A stretch of DNA of 64,000 nucleotides. Source: Rhyzopertha dominica. Its lineage: Eukaryota > Arthropoda > Insecta > Coleoptera > Bostrichidae. Location of the stretch: NCBI GenBank assembly GCA_025024175.1, contig QCXZ01000137.1, forward strand, positions 66,464,680-66,528,679. Reading direction: 5' to 3'. The position numbers and the translations under genes are program-made. The number at the start of each line of letters is the position of its first letter. Position 1 is the first letter of the stretch. Under the pieces are notes generated by a model. That model was not told the origin of the DNA and did not search any database. It saw nothing but the letters and a program-made list of their open reading frames with translations. Below are positions 35,394 to 47,469 of the stretch, one piece after another.

Positions 35394-37636
35394 TTTATAA
35401 ATCTCTAAAATTTCCAAATAATTTAATTTAGATGATTTAGTACACAAATGTAATGAATTTAGATTGTCTAGCGTGGCAGTGTGTTTATTTACTAATAAAT
35501 GGTTAGCTAACGAAGAATTTGTTGTAACAATATCTGTATTTTTATACTTTTCAAATTGTTTCAAATGTTCTTTACCTCTAGTTAAAAAGGATCTTCCGGT
35601 TTGTCCAATATAAACTGAATTGCAATCATTACATGAAAAACTATAAACGCCTGAATTATTTAAAACTGAAATTTGGTCTTTATTACGGACAAACGGGAAA
35701 ACACACTGCCTACGGTAGAAAAAGCAATATTTATTCCATTAGAAGAAAATAATTTAGATAGGCTAACTGAGACTTGACCAGCAAACTTAAGAGGAAACCA
35801 AACCTTAACTTTTTCATCCAAATAAGTGGTACAGAAAGAAAATTTAAATTTTGTCAAATACTTAAAATAAAGTTTTTCTATTAAATAATTAGGAAAATTG
35901 TTATTGAAAGCAATTTGTAGTATTACACCCAATTCTTTTTCGAAAGCATTTAGTGACAGAGGTAATTTAAAAAGTCGATTAAAAAGTGAATGAAAAACAG
36001 CCATTTTGTGTGCATAAGGGTGTAAAGAAAAATAAGAAATAACATTGTCTGTACAAGTAGATTTTCTAAAAATTTCAAAAGAAAGGTAAGAAGAAAATTC
36101 GTTACGTGAAATTAATAAATCTAAAAAGGAAATCTGATTATTAATTTCTGTTTCATAGCTGAATTTTATAGAAGTGTGTAAAGAATTTATAAAAGTAAGA
36201 AAGTTATTTAGATCAAAAGAATTACCTGTAAAAAGACACAAAACATCATCTACATAACGGTACCAGAATTTAATGTGAGGAGAGAAGCAAATGTTTTTGA
36301 AAATATCTTTTTCTAAATTATTCATAAAAAGTTCAGCTAAAAAAGGACTAAGGGAAGAACCCATAGCTAAACCCAATTTTTGTATAAAATTTTTATTATT
36401 GAAACAGAAAAAATTTTGATTTAACACAAACTCCGTTAACGAAAGCAAATTATTTTTATGTAATAAAGATAAATTACAATTTTGATTAAGAAGGTTACTT
36501 AAAATTTTTAAACAGTCTTTTGGAGGAATAGAAGGAAATAAATTGTTTACATCAAAAGAAACAAGGAAGCAATCTTTAGGAATTTTGATATTTTTAAGTT
36601 TGTTGGTCAGATCCAGTGTATTTTTAACAGCAAATGAATTTTCGAAGTTTTAAACTTCACGAAGAATCAAATTTAACCATTTTGCCAATTTGTAACATGG
36701 GGAATTTATGTAACAAACAACTGGTCTGATAGGACAACCATCTTTGTGTATTTTTGGAAGTCCATAAAGTCTTGGTGTTAAAGGGTTCATACATAAAAGG
36801 TGTGATTTATTACAATTAAAAAATTTTAAAGTTGGTTCTACTTTGTCTAAAAGTTCTTTTAATTTGTTGTTAAATTTAATTGTATTGTCATTTTCAACCA
36901 TTTCAAAATCTCCATTTTCTAAAAAATTTGAAACTTTATTTAAATAATCTTCTTTGTCTAAAATAACTGTACAATTTCCTTTGTCCGCTTTTGAAAAAAT
37001 TAAATTTTCGTTAACTCTAATGGAGTCAATGCTCTTAAGTACATTGTTGGTATTAAAAGGAAGATGTTTTTTGTTAATTTGTGAAGAAATGTTATTGATT
37101 GATTTTTGTAATAATGAATTAATACGTGGAATCAATGGTCTTTTAATTTCAGGGCTTAAGTTATCCAAAATTGTCTCGCAGTCAACTGCTAGTAGATGTA
37201 TATCTTTGATATCTGTTTTTCTGGAAGGAATAAATTTTAATCCTTGTTGAAGGAATTGAAGTTGTTTTTCAGAAAAACTAGCTTTTGATAAATTTAGAAC
37301 TCTACGATGAATATTAAAAGGTTGAAAGTTTTCAAAAGGTTTGTCTGAACTAGGATGAATTTTAAATATAGGTCTTTGAATGTAATTTTGAAATTCTTTA
37401 TGAACTCTATCCTTACACAAATTTGGTACTATCAGACCAACTCTATTAATAAAAGAATTTGGTATTAAATTATTTGTCTTCAATTGATTATGCTTTTGGC
37501 GAAAATGTAGGTTGCGTAACTTACCTTTCAGTTTGAAGTGAAGATTGCTTGCTCTATTGGATACAATGTCTCTTAACTTACTGTCTAAACAAGCAAACTC
37601 AATGTAATTCAGTAATGAAGATAGCCTAAAGAACAT
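35307..37636 (-). pseudogene. Penelope-like RT / GIY-YIG endonuclease, two lesions
   Basis: A protein of about 776 residues copying RNA into DNA at nuclease-made nicks. Reading 37636 to 36650 gives the N-terminal region with KADKGNCTVILDKEDY and PRLYGLPKIHKDG, both typical of PLE RTs. After a single in-frame TAA (36650-36652) the same frame continues through LVSFDVNNLFPSIP, GLAMGSSLSPFLAELFMNN and WYRYVDDVL with the catalytic YVDD, down to about 35690. There one T is missing relative to the old copy at 49 kb, shifting the frame. The nuclease then reads SGVYSFSCNDCNSVYIGQTG (GVY in place of GIY, intact YIG) and ends at 35307. Otherwise intact, with all RT core motifs visible. It is a recent pseudogene, or the two lesions are sequencing errors. 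Confidence 0.92.
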
Positions 37637-37647
37637 ATATTATTATA

Positions 37648-37935
37648 TATTATTAACGAACAAAATTTTACTATTCTAAATGATTTTTGTAATTTCAATT
37701 GTCCTATTCTAAATTCTTTGTTTGATCTAAATTAATGTTTCGTTTGAGTTATTGGCATGTGGGTTGCATTTCAGTTTGTAGTCAAGTTTGCTTGTTTCTG
37801 TTTTTTGACNTTGTCAAACTGTTAGTTTCATTTTAACGTTTGTACTGACGATGGCTAGCATGTAGCCGAAAGCGCTTTACAATTTAAAAATAAAGTGGAA
37901 GTTCACATTAAGAATATTTTCTTTTGAAGAATTAA
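37648..37935 (+). repeat. PLE inverted terminal repeat, right copy
   Basis: Complement of 35107-35393, holding a second hammerhead-like motif at 37845-37871 (CTGACGA ... GAAA). Followed by 42 further terminal bases up to 37977. Confidence 0.92.
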
Positions 37936-37977
37936 TTAATAACGCCACTTAGAGAACATGGATCAGTTTTCAATTTT

Positions 37978-37989
37978 TAAGACACTTTT
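37978..37989. repeat. right target-site duplication of the PLE
   Basis: TAAGACACTTTT, matching 35097-35108. Confidence 0.85.
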
Positions 37990-38315
37990 TGTGAAAAATT
38001 TTATTTCCTATCTGATGGTATTTTTGTTTTTTGAATATATTAAATAAATTCGGAGATATTAAGGAAAAGCCGTTTTCTTTAAGTAACGCTTTTTTGCTAA
38101 TATCTTCTAAACGGTTTGCTGCACCGAAAATTTATAAGAACGAATAATAATCGCAGTTATACTACTAATCACATACTAAAACGAAAAAAAAATAAAAAAA
38201 TAAAAATTTGCAAAAAGGGTAGTTACCCCCCCCCCAATTTTACCCCCTTCCCGCTACCCTACTATTTACAGTAATGACTTAAGAGTCAGAATTCACTATT
38301 TCGGTTGAACGACAG
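37990..38315. other. AT-rich flank with homopolymer tracts
   Basis: Continuation of the AT-rich block interrupted by the PLE. Contains A-rich and a ten-base C tract near 38227-38236. No gene. Confidence 0.5.
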
Positions 38316-38577
38316 CAGTGGCGTAGCCAAAAAATTAACTTGGGGGGCACAGCTCCAAACACAAGAAAATGTTAAGTACAAACAAGAAAAAACCAGAAGA
38401 GGTGTAACTTAAATTTTAATGTTTAATTTGCTAAAATGTTTATTATACAACAAACCAGTAGTTTGCAACAAATTTGTACTGTTAAATGTAAAAAGCTGCT
38501 ATTCCAAAATCAAAATAATTTAGTTACTGCGGGGGGGGCATTGCCCCTCTGCCCCCCCCCTCCTGGCTGCGCCACTG
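38316..38577 (-). mobile_element. hAT-type MITE, copy 2
   Basis: Ends CAGTGGCGTAGCCA and TGGCTGCGCCACTG, flanked by AACGACAG (38308-38315) and GACGACAG (38578-38585), an 8-bp duplication with one change. It is homologous to the MITE at 17436-17699 in the opposite orientation, sharing an AAGTTAATTTT-type end, the interior around TTTGTTGCAAACTA and C/G homopolymers next to the ends. Non-coding; presumably moved by a hAT transposase of the kind whose relic is at 46175-46400. Confidence 0.9.
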
Positions 38578-39099
38578 GACGACAGTATATCCGTACTTTT
38601 GTGGAGATGGTGTATGGTAGCGACGTCACGTTAGTAATTGACGACATTTTGGGAGTAGTTTAGTTAGAAATGATCATCGATACAAATCTGACAACGCTGA
38701 CGACATATTGAAGCATTTGTTGATTGGTTTTCGCAGATATCCGTGGTTTTCGCTTGTAAATAGCAAACAATAGGTTACAATAAATTCTCACGATTAAGCG
38801 AGTAAATGCCGAGTGTTGGATAGGACTAATATTTAATAATATCGCAATGTGTTAAATATAACGACAGAGAAACTTTAAAATAAGTGGCATTTTGTCCCCG
38901 TGTGTAAAAACACGTCCAAAAATTCCAGTAAGAAGTTTGTTAATCTATATACTAAAAGAAAAAAATGAGGCTAAATTTGATTAATGCTGCAAGACGTAAG
39001 TTGACTGTGTAGAGCGTCAATGCGCGCTAAATTGTTCGACGTGGCTTTTGTAAATTGTGTCATATTCATACTTGAACGTACATACACCAATAACACACC
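38578..39099. other. intergenic, nothing recognised
   Basis: Unique-looking AT-rich sequence, possibly the outer part of the repeat at 39100-39410. Confidence 0.35.
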
Positions 39100-39410
39100 T
39101 AATACGAATTACAAATGAGATCATAAACTACTCTTGTCAAATAAAAACAGAAGGTAAAACCAACAATCGACCCATTATTACGCTGTGCGGGTCACATGAT
39201 ACGAGATGTGACGTAAACAAGAGCTTCGACCATTGAGCAAGCGTAGTGCGATCAGCCAAAGTTGTTTGAATTTTTACGCTTTTGTTAATCATTTCTTAGG
39301 GTAAAACAACAAGTTTTGATATTAACGACACGTTATTTAAGTAGTTCATGGGAATATTAAGCTAACAGCAGTAGTTACGCGGATTACTGCGATTAGTGGA
39401 AAACACACAA
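39100..39410 (+). repeat. dispersed repeat pair, copy A
   Basis: Matches 58120-58470 in the same orientation: shared blocks include GGGTCAC.TGATAC, TAGGGTAAAACAACAAGTTTT, GAATATTAAGCTAA and GCGATTAGTGGAAAACA. No coding content. Probably the terminal or 5' region of an unidentified transposon. Confidence 0.75.
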
Positions 39411-40849
39411 TTATACGAATACCGTCGTCAGCTCAGTAGGTCTGGGGAGAGATTGATGTTCTGCCAAGGTGTGTTATTGTCAGACTTCCTGTTAATTAAG
39501 GTTCCTCCAGCTAACGAATACCTGTGAAACAATTTCGCGTTGATAGGTACGAGTGCTAGACCCTCGGAGCGTTGACTTCTGGGTAGCACCCCAGAGGTGA
39601 CCCTGTGGTGGTCAGAAATTGCACCCCATGTACTATCTAGCAACTTATAACGCATAGTAGAAAACACAGTAGAGGAGAGAAAGTAGAGATTCAACCCTCA
39701 CAGATATCTCCTCGTTCCGAGAGGATTTAGAGCAGATAAGAGGGGGGAGTCGTTGCCACTAAACTGGGGTCAACACTTGATGATTAAAATATGTTACTGT
39801 TCAGTAACATCGTCATTCTTTTGTTTTCGGTTTCATTGGGCGAAAGCTGCAACGGCCTGACAGTAGTAAAAAAAAGTCAAGATTTATATAGCAACGCCTA
39901 CTACAGTACGTAAAGAAATGGAAACAATCATGCACGCCATCTATTTGCCCATTTATATTATTTTGTCCAAGGAATAAGAGAATATTCAGATCAAATATGC
40001 TTCACAACTTTCGAAATATTAAGTTTGATGATGAATGGGTATTACATTTCGGTGCACGTGTCGAGGCCTTTCAATAGCTCACAAAGCCCAGCCAGCTAGT
40101 TCCATGTCTGCCGAGGGGGAAAAAGAAGGCTGGAAAACCAATGAACAAGAGATAAGTTAGTTGTCTGACAGCGAAGCCGAGCAATCGAATCTGTCAGTGG
40201 CAGCAGCGCAAGGCCTCGATAAGGATCAGTTCCGTGCTCACCGCAGATCCCAGCTTCTAATTCTGTCGTCTCGTCGGTAGGTTCATTCCACCGTAATTAA
40301 CCGGAATCTAGGGAAATGCATTAAACGTGCGTACGCTTATTCATGGGGATGAAGTTTGATTCAATTAACACACGCAGTCCGCCCTCAGGCAATTAGTCAC
40401 GCCTTCTGGGATTCCTTATGAGCGAAGGGCGTCCTGAGAATTGTGATGATCGTACGAATGAAATTTGAATTTTAGTGGATTGTTGTCGGAAGTTGGAAGC
40501 CATTTACAGGAGGAAATATGTCGTTAGTTTCTTTGCACACCCCTTTCAAAATACTTTGTCTTCAATAGAGTGTAAAACTGCTACTGTATATAGAATAATT
40601 TGTTTTGTCCACCAAATAAGAAATTCAGTTAAACCTTGCTACAACATCAGAGGCATGGGCGCCAGTATACATTTTGAAAATCACTTGGCATAAACATACA
40701 CTCATTAGAAAAGCAACGCACAATGAAATATGCGTAAGATTAAATGGTAGCTGCATGCTCAGTATGCAGCTGGATGGAAGCAGCGTGACGTTAGACTTCC
40801 AGCTTATCGCTGAAAGGGTAGAATCATGTCATAACAATATGCTATATAG
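39411..40849. other. intergenic; GC-richer stretches at 39430-39760 and 40200-40470
   Basis: No recognisable protein or RNA. The stretch 40200-40470 has balanced composition, TAATTA and TTAATC cores and no repeats, as in conserved noncoding elements. Confidence 0.3.
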
Positions 40850-41300
40850 ATCTGGTACATATGGTTAGAAACAAAGAAAGGACCTGGGAACGGAGTGTAC
40901 AATAGTCGGGAGTGCGAAATAATAAACCTAGGCAATCACTGCGTGATAACCGAGAGCCTATAGATAATAATGAGCCTATTCAAACAATGACCGACGGCCA
41001 AGCGGCGCTGAGAACCTTGGAAAGCACAACTATGTGCTCCAAGGTGATGAATGCCTAAACGTATTGCGTGTCTTGGGAAGCACACAACAGGGTTATTGTG
41101 GTAAATGTTCGTGAACACCAACGGATCAAGGGCAACGAAACAACAGACCTACTTACTTGCTAAAACAGGAGATAGAAAACCCATAATAGACTCTGAGCCT
41201 ATCTGTGGTGTGACATATCGGATAACTTTTCTTGGGGTATCACTTGAGGAGTTTGATGAGATCGCACAAGCATATGTACATCGATTGCAGCCAAATTTGC
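40850..41300 (+). mobile_element. LINE RNase H domain relic
   Basis: Plus strand. NLGNHCVITES near 40927 corresponds to the second RNase H block of insect LINEs, followed at about 40978 by TMTDGQAALRTLES, matching the TDSQAALKAL block with a catalytic Asp. The next piece encodes a histidine motif (EHQRIKGNETTDLL at about 41113-41155, usual form GHxGIxGNExADxLA), and after a frame change LLAKTGDRKPI and EPICGVTYR. RNase H of this type is found in I- and R1-clade LINEs. Stops and frame changes show it is dead; RT was not found beside it. Confidence 0.75.
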
Positions 41301-42989
41301 CAAATATTTATTAATGTACAGTATTAGCGGTAATATATACTTTAAGAAGGTACTGGGACGTAATAAATTAAACTTCAGTGCAGTGGGCATTAATAGAAAT
41401 TATAATAAACGCCCAAGTTCAAATACTAGATTTCGGATTCTATAAAAAATCAAGAATATCTACAAAAACGTTGAGATTTTATTAAAGTGTTAAATCTACC
41501 TATAATGGTACATATAAGATTATTGCAAATTTATGCTATAGTTGCGTCCAAAGTATCCTCTCGAACATTTTGAATGCAAACAACTGCATCAAAAGCATTC
41601 CTTCCATCTAGCTTGTTCAGAAAAGCCACAAAAGCCCGTATCTCCATGTATTAGGTGACGTGTTTCATTAGCCAAGAAGAAATCACTCGCTATGCATACT
41701 GTACATAGTAATATGGACATTAAAAAAGTTTTATACATTTATGTGGCTTGTCTTATTACATTAAATATATCGATAATTAAAAGTAGCAAGGAGCTAGGTC
41801 TAGTCTGCAGGGGAGGTAGTAATTTTGAACTCTACATTTTGAATAAAAACTTGTGGTGTTGCACTAAGATGACGCCTAGACTACAGTAATCGTTCTACTA
41901 TCTTTCAACACAATTAACCTTAATTACGTTAAGTTGTTCACCGTGAATATGAGATGTCATCTAGAAGTAAGGCTTAGCAACCGTACTTTATAATAGCCTG
42001 TCCTACTTTATATTTTATAACTGTACTTTATACATCTACAGCACCTTTTACATTACCTAAAATGACATGTGATGCGCCACTAATTCCCTCCTTAATAGTT
42101 ACCAACATATAAAACTGAGTTGGAAAAACAATATGAATGAATTAAAAGGGGTCTTCAAAATAAATAATTGGCGTTACAAAACTTTCCCATCAACATGATC
42201 TAATGACGACAACAACAACAGCAGCAGCTGAGCTAAATTGCACTTAAACCAATAGAAGTGCCATCCTCAAATTATCATAAATGTTCAAAGTACGTTCATG
42301 AAATTAATCATCATATTGATTATTGATTATCATTACTTCCAGACATTTATAAACTTTTAATTAACTTGGTGCTAATATGTAATTGTTTTAAAAGTTTCGG
42401 TGATGATTGTCCAATAATTATACAGAATTTGTTATTGCTAATAGCGAGCAGAAGCGTAAAAATAATAAAACTTCTGCAAAGAAAATTCATAACTATATTG
42501 GACGTGAATAACATTATGGGTAATTTGAAAAAATAAATGGTGCCAAGAAAAGGTGATAAATATTTTGGTTATAAATCGAAAATGAAATTAAAAAAATAAT
42601 ATCCCGTGAATATTAAAAAAAGTATTAAATTGGTAACTATTAAAGCCAACTAAACTGGTCCATCCATGTAAACTTTGGAGTGATGGAATCTCAGTAACTA
42701 NCTCGAACGTAGCATTCCCAAAACTTTGAAAATAAGCGGATGATAACATGCCGTGTGTTTCTTTATTTGTACACATTTAACAATTATTTTGAAGACTAGC
42801 AGCCAACAACTGTCATAGAGCATGACCTACCTAACCAACAACGTAAAGCTTAAAACAAATTTGATATACAATTTTAATAATTAAAAATACATTTGCAAAC
42901 TGTTCAGAATAACAAGCGGTGAAAAGTTCAAAAAATAATTTATTAAATTAGCAATTACACAAAAGCAAAAAAAATAAACCATTACTATT
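41301..42989. other. intergenic, nothing recognised
   Basis: AT-rich. A short CAA/CAG repeat lies near 42205-42235. One N at 42702. Confidence 0.4.
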
Positions 42990-43047
42990 TATTTTATTTA
43001 TTTTATTTTATTTGTTATTCGCGCTATTTATTTTATTTTATTTGTTA
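42990..43047. repeat. TTTTA-type low-complexity repeat
   Basis: Tandem TATTTATTTTA units; the tract ending TTTATTTGTTATTC occurs twice in succession separated by GCGC. Confidence 0.7.
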
Positions 43048-45036
43048 TTCTCATTACTCTCGCAATTCGCCTCTCATTTCTTTTAATAATATTACGGAAA
43101 GGGAACTCCTTACTTTTGTTAATACTTTTGACTTCTTCTAACGCATGAATGCGATTTTTTTGTTATAATTTTTTGTACATGCCGGATGCATGTTAAAAAG
43201 GATTGTCCATATCATGCTCGAAATCGTCGTTAATGCTCGCTCATCCACATAACACAAACTAGAAGAAGTTTCACCACCCCTTGGGCCAAGATAGAAGCAG
43301 CAGAGAAGGTAGGCCACCCATGGAAAGTCAATTATTAAATTCACGTTCGCTTTTTCGTTTTGTGGCGCTTTCGCCTAGTTTGCACAATCGAGCGTTAACT
43401 GAATAAATATGTTGCGCGGTTGTCGATTACTATAACATCAAAACGAACGAAACAAGCTATCAAACTCGAGTTTTCAACTCTGTTTTTCTTAAACAGGAAC
43501 TAACAAAACAAAGTAAAAAAAATACTGATCGAAGAGAACATATTTTTTTATGTTTGTTATGTATGTTGTGTGTACTACTTTGGCAATAATTTCAAAACAA
43601 AGAATTCTACCTGCCTCGTGTTTTCANCACCGTTTTTCTTACATAANAGNCTACAAAACATAATAGAAAGGCATATTGTCCTATTCAAAANTCAATCAAC
43701 ACACAAATAAATAAGTATCTAATGCCATTTTAATTTAAATTTCTCAAATACGTGTTTGTTTCGCTTTTAAAGGAAATGATTCTTTATTTTTCGAAGTTGA
43801 CAACTCTATCTATAATTGCTAAAATTGTTCAACGAAGTATTTTCACACTTTTGCTTCCAAGCAGGAAGATACCACAGAACAGGAGCACTTAATATGCTGT
43901 AAAACGGTATTTCCACTATACTGTTAGCAATTTGAAATAGGATACAATCTCCATGAGTAGTTGGTCACCCCTTACTGTATTTAATCGTGGCAAACTAACA
44001 AATGATGCAGGGGGTAGTGGAACCACATTTGATCCCTTAGTTATGAACCCTTAAGCAACTATTTTTTTCTACTAAATAACGATGGACTTAGTACTTAGTT
44101 TTGAGCTCATATTTTACGTGTTCTGTATTATACAGTAAATATTTGAATGTGCCAATCGCATTTACATCTACTGCCCATAAATCACCGAGAAAAGTTCGAG
44201 AGCAACTTGCATATTAACACTTGCCCTACATTGCACGTTCACTGCATCACATGCATTAATTTCACCCTAATTGATTAAGTTTGCAGTAGTTCGTACCAAT
44301 TTAGAAAAGACCAAAATAGTACTCGTAGCTGCATGTACATAGCCCAAATTTACTTTTACCCGATTGTCTAAAATAGATCGCCCGCATTGTCGAACGTGAC
44401 CTTGGTTATTTTCCTATAAGGTCTGCCCAGCGCAACATAAATATCCCCAAAGCTAATTCAAGTTCGTCGCGGCCGTTACGCGGAAGACACGTACCAAACT
44501 TTTCCAATTTAACTGCTCTGAAGGCAAGCTAAACGAAAACGCAGGATTTTGCTTTCTTCGGCTTATACGTACCTAACTCGCGCGAAGTGGATTGTAGCTA
44601 AACTGAAAACGCTATCGACTTGGGCCATATCGTCCCTAAAGTGCAACTGAACAGGGGCGTACTTCACCTTTTCACACCATGCGAGTGGAAATATTTAAAA
44701 ATAAATTGGCAATCATTGATTAAGACTGATTCGTCTACATAAAGAGTGGCCTTTAATACAAGTTGTTTCTTTGGTCACGCGTTTAAGCAATAATAAGGTA
44801 CTTAACTTTTATTACTCCGAAGAGGTATTTGTGATGGACACGTTTATCGGGATTAGGGTCGTTCCTGGGATGTTGGCCGCNCACGTGCATGTGTAATGTT
44901 GCCACCCTTATAAAGTGCTCATACCTTATACACTGCATATGTATTAATAATATTTAAGCAAGAGGCAGTAATTCTTTAAAACCAGTGAGCTATTTATTTT
45001 TCTATTTTTCATAATAATGAGTTTTATAATACAATA
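43048..45036. other. intergenic; GC-richer block 44160-44660
   Basis: Mostly AT-rich with several N bases around 43627-43691. The stretch 44160-44660 is non-repetitive and less AT-biased, with no long frame. Candidate regulatory DNA by composition only. Confidence 0.3.
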
Positions 45037-45345
45037 TACAGGGTGATCAGTTAAGGCTGGTCGGCGACTATATCTTGGAAACAATCAGTGCTAGAATCTT
45101 GCGGTAAATTTTTTTAGACAAATATGGTCACATAGATCTAAAATAGACTCATTATAATCTATGTTTACTTCTTACCAAATTTTCTTTAAACACTTCAATG
45201 CCCGCAAAAGTTATTGAATAACAAAATTTCAACTCTAACACCCTCTATCTTTCTTAGTATCAACTTTTGGACTGATATAAGTTTTTTTTGGTCCAAGGAA
45301 CATGTGATATAAGTATGTGTAAGGACCCTTTAGTGACACCCTGTA
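45037..45345. mobile_element. short TIR element with TACAGGGTG ends
   Basis: Begins TACAGGGTGATCA and ends TGACACCCTGTA, giving inverted ends of 12-13 bases around 309 bases of non-coding DNA. TACAGGGTG-type ends are common in non-autonomous insect DNA transposons. The superfamily is not assigned. Confidence 0.65.
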
Positions 45346-46174
45346 TTATGGGAAATTAGCAGAGAAATTTTAAATTTAGCGAGCAATATGCGCGTGTGGT
45401 CTAAAAAGCGACGACTTTAGAAGAAAGTAGAGAAAACAACAAAATTGTCTTTGGCTTAGTTCAATACTTTCACATTAGATCGGTTTACATTACACGCAAC
45501 GACATCTGATCGTTTAAAATGTCTTTCACAAATATTAAGACATTTACCTAATGCTAGGTTAGGATATGCACAGCAAGCTGCTTTTATCCACTCTTCATGA
45601 GTCTTTATTCCGTGACAATTGAAAACCAATATAAATCGTTTCCTTAGTGCAATCTGGAATTTTGAACTTATTCGGTATGATTATTATTTATGCGTTTCTT
45701 AAATATAAATATCTACGCGTCAGAATTACGGATATGCGTTTTTCGTACTCCGTAGTCCCTACCGTGTGTACACAGAGTACAGATCCTTGTTTGCCCTGAA
45801 GCTTTTAGAACATAATACCTACTGGCACAGCCAGATGGGACTTTTTAGGGTAGTACGGCTCAGAATCATCCCAAACGAGATAGGAAGACGTGCTCACGTC
45901 AAAAAAAGATAGTACTCATACAAATCCTTTGGTATGTGATCAAAACCAGCAAAATTACACTGAAGAGCTATAATTAGAGCGAAACGGATTTAACTGTAGT
46001 TGACTTCAGGGCAGAAAGCACAGCACAAACATGCATAGTACTCGTAAGAAACATAGAAGGAATAGTTAACATGATTGAGTTTAACTAGTTATTTTTTATT
46101 TTATAGATTAACGTAAAACAAATGACTAAGAACTTAAATACTTAACATCCTTGCTTTTTATTGCAAATTCATGA
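45346..46174. other. intergenic, nothing recognised
   Basis: AT-rich without recognisable features. Confidence 0.4.
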
Positions 46175-46400
46175 ATAATTTCTAAGATATCTCTCTTCAG
46201 ATATGTTTCTTTATACAATTAGCAAAGCAAGGCTTACTAATCCTTCTTGAGACATTAAAAAACTACGGCAATTTTTAACTAAATTTATCTTGGAGAAACT
46301 CCGTTCTCCAGACACCACAGATACGGGTAATATTAAAAAAGCACACTTGCAATTTTCGAGAAACAGTAAACTGTTGGCTGACAGTCTGTACTCGACTAAA
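46175..46400 (-). mobile_element. hAT transposase C-terminal relic
   Basis: The minus strand encodes LPVSVVSGERSFSKINLVKN followed by RSFLMSQEGLVSLALLIV, the C-terminal dimerisation motif of hAT transposases of the TTF-finger/ZMYM-like group (usual form PVTVASAERSFSKLKLIK and LSxLALLSIE). A frame change follows. No N-terminal domain or ends were found. Elements of this group often have CAGTGGCG ends like the two MITEs here, so it is a plausible relative of their mobiliser. Confidence 0.8.
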
Positions 46401-47469
46401 AACCAGAATTTGTGCGCTTGTTAAGCACAGAGTTTCTATAATGATTCATGTATTCGGGGCGCTTATGAAAATTATCGACTAAATCAATTTGCCGCCTCTC
46501 AGGCAGGTGAACACAACTATTGCTTACTTGTCATCTGTCGATTTTTTATTTATTTGATATATGTTAATATGAGAATATGCTTGGAAGTGTGTATTTCCAA
46601 CATTTTCTGTAGTGTTTTGTGGGATAATTAAGTTTAAGGTTGCAGAAAGCTAACATTTCGGAGCTGTGGGGTGACATTGATCTACAACCTTGAACTACTA
46701 TCGCCGTGCATATTGTAACTTGGCGGCAGTTACACAAAGGCGGCATAAAAAATTCAGAAATCATCGCCACCCGCGTTGCGTGAATCATTTATAGAAACCC
46801 TGTATATAGTGACTCTCACGTCTGTCCCCTCTTCAGAATACAGAATCGAAGACAAGATTATGTTAATATTATGTTAATGTGCTAGTTATCCAGTGATAAG
46901 TTTTCGATTTCTTAAAATAAAAAAAAAATTACTTGCAGCTGCAGCGACACAAAAAATTAAACAAACTGAGTCATTTTGAGCTTTCGATGAAATAGAAAAT
47001 TTCCGTGTTTAAGGTGATCTAACATTTTCTCATAACAATCGGATAATTCGGAAAATATCGTTTTTTCTTCTATTCGTCTTCAAAATAAGAATGAGAGGTT
47101 CCAGGAGAGTACGGGGGTTGTTTTTACAACTTCGAATATTACTTCACAAAATGTCACTTCTGAAATAAAATCTATCTGTTTCAGGATTTATCGCGCACAG
47201 GGGTTATTAAGGGTGGCTTATTTTCAATATGTACAATGTACAAGGAATTACGTAAGAACAACAATAAAGATGTAGGTAAGGCACCACTGTGGAGATGTAG
47301 CTGAAGAAGATATCTGCAAAGGTGGTAGCAAAAAAGCTGAAGAACGGGAAGAAATATAGTTTTGTAAAGTAACAGTTACCAAAGAAGTAAACAGATTTAA
47401 CCCAAATGATAAGTAGACTAAGCTATAAATACATCCCCAAAAATCTCACGTAAGTGCATCATTGTTGCG
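46401..47469. other. intergenic with one lone transposon-like end
   Basis: ACCCTGTATA at about 46796-46805 looks like a single terminal end of a TACAGGGT-type element; the adjoining 74-codon minus frame (46564-46788) is unrecognised and no partner end was found. The remainder is AT-rich. Confidence 0.35.

Larger units (their letters stand above)
35109..37977 (-). mobile_element. young, nearly complete Penelope-like element
   Basis: A 2869-base PLE in minus orientation, bounded by the 12-bp direct repeat TAAGACACTTTT (35097-35108 and 37978-37989). It codes for one RT plus GIY-YIG protein. The 3' end (about 35107-35393) occurs again, inverted and essentially identical over about 287 bases, at 37648-37935. 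The right copy carries 42 additional terminal bases ending ATGGATCAGTTTTCAATTT, which are also found at the end of the old copy at 49757-49775, so they are the true 3' terminus. The element is therefore a full-length copy joined 5' to the inverted 3' end of another copy, a known habit of Penelope. The near-identity of the arms points to a recent insertion. Confidence 0.93.
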
